From: Paraburkholderia silvatlantica
Lineage (GTDB): Bacteria > Pseudomonadota > Gammaproteobacteria > Burkholderiales > Burkholderiaceae
Assembly: GCF_003096715.1 (NCBI RefSeq)
Contig: NZ_QEOL01000031.1
Span: 41,810-105,809 of the forward strand
Length of the DNA stretch: 64,000 nt
Direction: 5' to 3'
Shown here: piece by piece, positions 61,274 to 64,000 of the stretch
How the letters are laid out: each line of letters opens with the position of its first letter
How positions within the stretch are numbered: the first letter of the stretch is position 1
The notes under the pieces: generated by a model
The model's input: the letters and a program-made list of their open reading frames with translations, nothing else
The model's database searches: none
Told to the model about the DNA's origin: nothing
Position numbers and translations under genes: made by a program

Positions 61274-61712
61274 ATACGACTCCCGATGCGACAGCGGAAC
61301 CGAGATTAACGTGTTCGCTGCCGCAATGCACTACCCCGGAATTCGCCCTCCAACCCGCGGCCGCTCGACGTTTCGAGCTGTTCGGGACAACTGCGGACCG
61401 ATGGAAAAGAAAGACCGGAAATGCGCGGAATTGACGACGGCAAAGTGAACCCGCCTTATGCAAAAAATCTGTGCGGCGGTGGGAATTTGCATAACGCGGG
61501 AGGGCGCGGCGGGAATTTTGGCGACGCGCGGCGAGTGCGCCGGCGCGCGAAAGTCAGACGATAGGGGCGGCACAACGGGGCGCGTACAAGGAAATGCCCT
61601 GCGCGATTAGAAAGCAAAACGGCCCGCGCAAAAGCAAAGCGACCCGCTTTGGGGCCGCAAGCTTCAGGCTGCGATGGAGAGTTTGTGCCCGGCAGTCGCC
61701 AGGCAACGCGCC
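61274..61712 (-). promoter_or_regulatory. Region upstream of bioA, downstream of the hydrolase gene
   Basis: About 440 nt with no credible gene. It should hold the bio operon promoter near its left side. AAAGCG-GGT-CGCTTT with a following GCTTTT on the minus strand (61625-61650) could be a weak terminator for the hydrolase gene. Confidence 0.4.
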
Positions 61713-63107
61713 TTACCGGCTCGCCAGCGGGTGGTCGCCGTCGTCGCTGTTGTTGTCTGCGGTAGCGCGCGTCGTGTCGCTGTCGCCGGTCTGGGCGGTC
61801 TGCGTGCCGCCGTTGTTCCAGACCACCGTATTGTTGACGGCATAGAGGCGGCAAGGATCGGCGCTGTGCTTTTCACAGTTCGAGATCGCCACGGCCATCG
61901 GATTGTCGCCGCCTTCGGCCCATGACCACGCGCCCGAGTCGGACACCGCGAAGGCCCGGCTCGGATACTGCTTGAGAAAGTTGCGATAACCGTCGCGGCC
62001 CGCCTGATCGACGTAAGGCACCGCGCCGACCGAGTCGATCTGCGCGAAGCCGGTGCCGCGCGGTGCGACCGGCGTGGCCACGCGGTATTGCACCGCAGTC
62101 GGCAGGCCGCGGTTGGCGAGGAACGCCTCGACCGTGGGCCACCAGATCTTCACGCCGTCGCGATCGCCCACGAGGCGGTGCGCGTCGTTCTTGTAGGCGC
62201 CGAAGTCCACGAGCTTCGCCATCGCCGCCGTGCGGTTCTCACCCGTTTGCGCGTCGTGATAAGCGGCGAACATCTTCGCAACGAGATCGGGCGACCACAC
62301 CGAATCGTTGTCGCCGTAGAGCCAGAGCGAGGCCACGCGGGCCTTGCCGCCGTAGTCGCCGAACGCCTGTGTCAGGTTGCTCTGCCAGCCCGTGCAAGCG
62401 TCCTGGCGCAGGCCGCCCGAGAAGTTGATGAGCGCGCGCACGCCGCTGGCCGCCTCCGTGCCATAGGCCATGGTGGCCAGGCCGCCGTGCGAGGTGCCCG
62501 CGACAATGATCTGGCCCGCGTCGACATAGGGCTGCTTCGACATGTACGCGATGGTCGAAGCGACATCGGCCGCCTGGCCGAGGCCGTTGCTCGCGACATC
62601 GCAGCCGTCCTGCTGATACGAGCCGCCCGAATCCGCGAAGCCCTGGCGGTTCGGCGCGACGACGACGTAGCCGCGGCGCACGAATTCGCGCGCGAACGAA
62701 AGCGGGTCGCTGCGCGACTGGAGGCGCGGGTCGCCGGGAATCTTGCCGTGATTGAAGATCACCATCGGGAACGGGCCGGGGCCGTTCGGGCGGTAAATCG
62801 TGGTTTCGAGCGTGACGTCGCCCGATGCATCGACGGGAACGCGGATCACCTGCTCGTTCATGCTGGCGGGCACGACGGGCAGATACGCGTCGTCGAGCGC
62901 AATGCGCGGTACGTTGGCGCTGCCGAGGGGACCGCCTGCGAGGCCGGATTGGGAAGCGTTGGCGGAATGCGTGACCGTGGCGTTGGCGGCGAGTTGCGGG
63001 TTCGCACTCGCACTTGCCGGATCGGACAGCGACGCGGCGTGAGCAACCGAAAGCACACACGCGGTGCCGGCTACGACCCATCCGGTAAGGAGCTTCCTGA
63101 ACGCCAT
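61713..63107 (-). CDS. Secreted alpha/beta hydrolase
   Basis: 464 residues with a Sec signal (LLTGWVVAGTACVLSVAHA, then ASLSD). After a roughly 60-residue low-complexity stretch comes an alpha/beta hydrolase fold: FNHGKIPGD as oxyanion region, nucleophile elbow AGTSHGG, and LWLYGDNDSVW with a likely acidic residue. It resembles dienelactone-hydrolase or acyl-peptidase-like secreted enzymes. The C-terminal tail is polar. Substrate unknown; periplasmic or secreted. Confidence 0.78.
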   Translation of the reverse strand: MAFRKLLTGWVVAGTACVLSVAHAASLSDPASASANPQLAANATVTHSANASQSGLAGGPLGSANVPRIALDDAYLPVVPASMNEQVIRVPVDASGDVTLETTIYRPNGPGPFPMVIFNHGKIPGDPRLQSRSDPLSFAREFVRRGYVVVAPNRQGFADSGGSYQQDGCDVASNGLGQAADVASTIAYMSKQPYVDAGQIIVAGTSHGGLATMAYGTEAASGVRALINFSGGLRQDACTGWQSNLTQAFGDYGGKARVASLWLYGDNDSVWSPDLVAKMFAAYHDAQTGENRTAAMAKLVDFGAYKNDAHRLVGDRDGVKIWWPTVEAFLANRGLPTAVQYRVATPVAPRGTGFAQIDSVGAVPYVDQAGRDGYRNFLKQYPSRAFAVSDSGAWSWAEGGDNPMAVAISNCEKHSADPCRLYAVNNTVVWNNGGTQTAQTGDSDTTRATADNNSDDGDHPLASR

Positions 63108-63629
63108 GCGCTACACCACCTGCAAAAGACCTGCTGCTGTGAATCCGCCAACCGTCCGACCTTTCCCCATACCCGACCCGTTCAGGGCACAACGAGACAC
63201 CGTTGCGCCTGGCCGCGAAGGCGGGAGCGAAGGCATGACCCGTAACGGGGATTTACATCGATCGGAGCACCTGCGCGGCGCAGTTCCATCGTCGATCAGA
63301 CCCGCCGCCAGCACCCGTTTGCAGTCGCTACATGCATATGCGAAAAAGCTTTTTCCCGTATGCACTTACGTATCGCGCCGGACACTGTGAATAGATACTC
63401 GCACGACAAATAATTGTTGTGCAATTCAGGAGTAACCCGGCATAAGGCATGCCAGCGGCCCGCAGCCCCGCAAGGCATGGCGCGCACGGGATTCGGTTCG
63501 CAGCGAAGGTGCGGGTTTTTAAAGGGGGCCGGTGGGAGTGTCGCGCGCGGGCAACAGCCGCGCGATTGCGGATTGTTCAGTAAGCGCTTGTTTGCAAAGG
63601 CGTTATTTCCGGCGGCGGCGAGCGATTCG
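63108..63629. other. Gap with palindrome upstream of the hydrolase
   Basis: 520 nt without a credible gene. GCACGACAA-ATAA-TTGTTGTGC (63401-63422) is a near-perfect palindrome with one mismatched pair, in an otherwise AT-rich patch. It could be an operator for the hydrolase gene. Confidence 0.4.
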
Positions 63630-63971
63630 TTAGCCAGACGAAACGTCGCCGTCAACATAACGCCAGCGGCCGTCGTCGCCGCGCGTGAAGCGGCTCGTTT
63701 CGTGCAGCCGGTACGCGCGGCCGCCTGTCTTGTAGCGCGCGACAAATTCGACGACCGCGTGCGCGTCGTCGCGTTGTTCGTGGCGCTTCACGGCAAGACC
63801 CAGCCAGCGCGGGGCGCCCTCGGCCGCGGGATCGACGTCGAGATCGGCGGGACAGGTTTCGGGCGCCCATGTCGAGCGCAGATACGCCTCCTCGCCCAGT
63901 ACGTAGTCGGGTCTGAAAAATTCGAAGGGCCCTGTGCAGCAAGGATTTGAAGCCGAAAGTGGTTGATGCAT
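63630..63971 (-). pseudogene. YchJ-like (UPF0225) protein lacking its N-terminal part
   Basis: 113 residues. EEAYLRSTWAPETCPADLD, RWLGLAVKRHEQ, VEFVARYKTGG and RLHETSRF...GRWRYVDGD match the central YchJ domain. Family members normally begin with a cysteine-rich SEC-C-like segment (CPCG...CC) and an MRSRY motif. Here the start is NPCCTGPFEFFRPDYVLG with an in-frame stop just upstream. So the N-terminus appears deleted or frameshifted. It may still be a diverged functional gene. The window ends 29 nt upstream. Confidence 0.5.
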
Positions 63972-64000
63972 TTGCAGGATCCTGGCAGATTATGGGGAGT

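Overview
The window looks like chromosomal DNA of a betaproteobacterium of the Burkholderiaceae, most likely Paraburkholderia, Caballeronia or a relative. The evidence is a high-GC chromosome, family-typical gene neighbourhoods (yicC-gmk-rpoZ-spoT, minC-minD-minE, bioA-bioF-bioD-bioB), a Burkholderia-type general porin and a waaC-type heptosyltransferase. The genus is inferred from gene content only.

Layout. 1-7.9 kb: a purine catabolism cluster on + (xdhA, xdhB, xdhC, an adenosine/adenine deaminase, guaD). 7.9-13.2 kb: a DUF4136 lipoprotein, pepN, fbp and tRNA-Thr(CGU). 13.2-15.4 kb: a divergent LysR regulator / aldo-keto reductase pair with a perfect palindrome between them. 15.4-21.6 kb: small proteins, a periplasmic chorismate mutase, a DnaQ-type exonuclease fused to GIY-YIG, a cold-shock protein, a candidate minus-strand small RNA, a porin and greB. 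21.7-22.0 kb: two identical tRNA-Arg(ACG) genes. 22.1-30.2 kb: a DUF2591 protein, spoT/rel, rpoZ, gmk, yicC, then divergently rph, rdgB, hemW and tRNA-Ser(UGA). 30.5-39.5 kb: envelope proteins, an MHS-type transporter, tiny lipoproteins, waaC, minCDE, a GNAT acetyltransferase and map.

39,800-52,256: a 12.5-kb integrated element in the 3' end of tRNA-Ser(CGA). It is bounded by a 14-bp direct repeat identical to the tRNA 3' end. It carries a P4-type tyrosine integrase, an AlpA-like regulator, a TOPRIM plus P-loop primase-helicase, an iteron-like GGTGAC/GTCACC array that looks like a replication origin, an SSB-like protein, coiled-coil and HTH proteins, and a small protein with a terminase-small-subunit-like layout. 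No capsid, portal, tail or lysis gene is visible. The architecture fits a phage satellite (P4-like or Gram-negative PICI-like) rather than a complete prophage. Its attR end carries three AT-richer, unrecognised minus-strand genes that look like cargo.

52.2-64 kb: the intact tRNA-Ser(CGA), serS, rarA, a CytX/CodB-type permease, the bioAFDB operon on the minus strand, a secreted alpha/beta hydrolase, and a short YchJ-type protein that appears to lack its usual N-terminus.

The satellite with its origin-like array and unknown cargo is the most interesting part. The candidate small RNA upstream of the porin comes second. No database search or folding calculation was run; family names rest on motif recognition.
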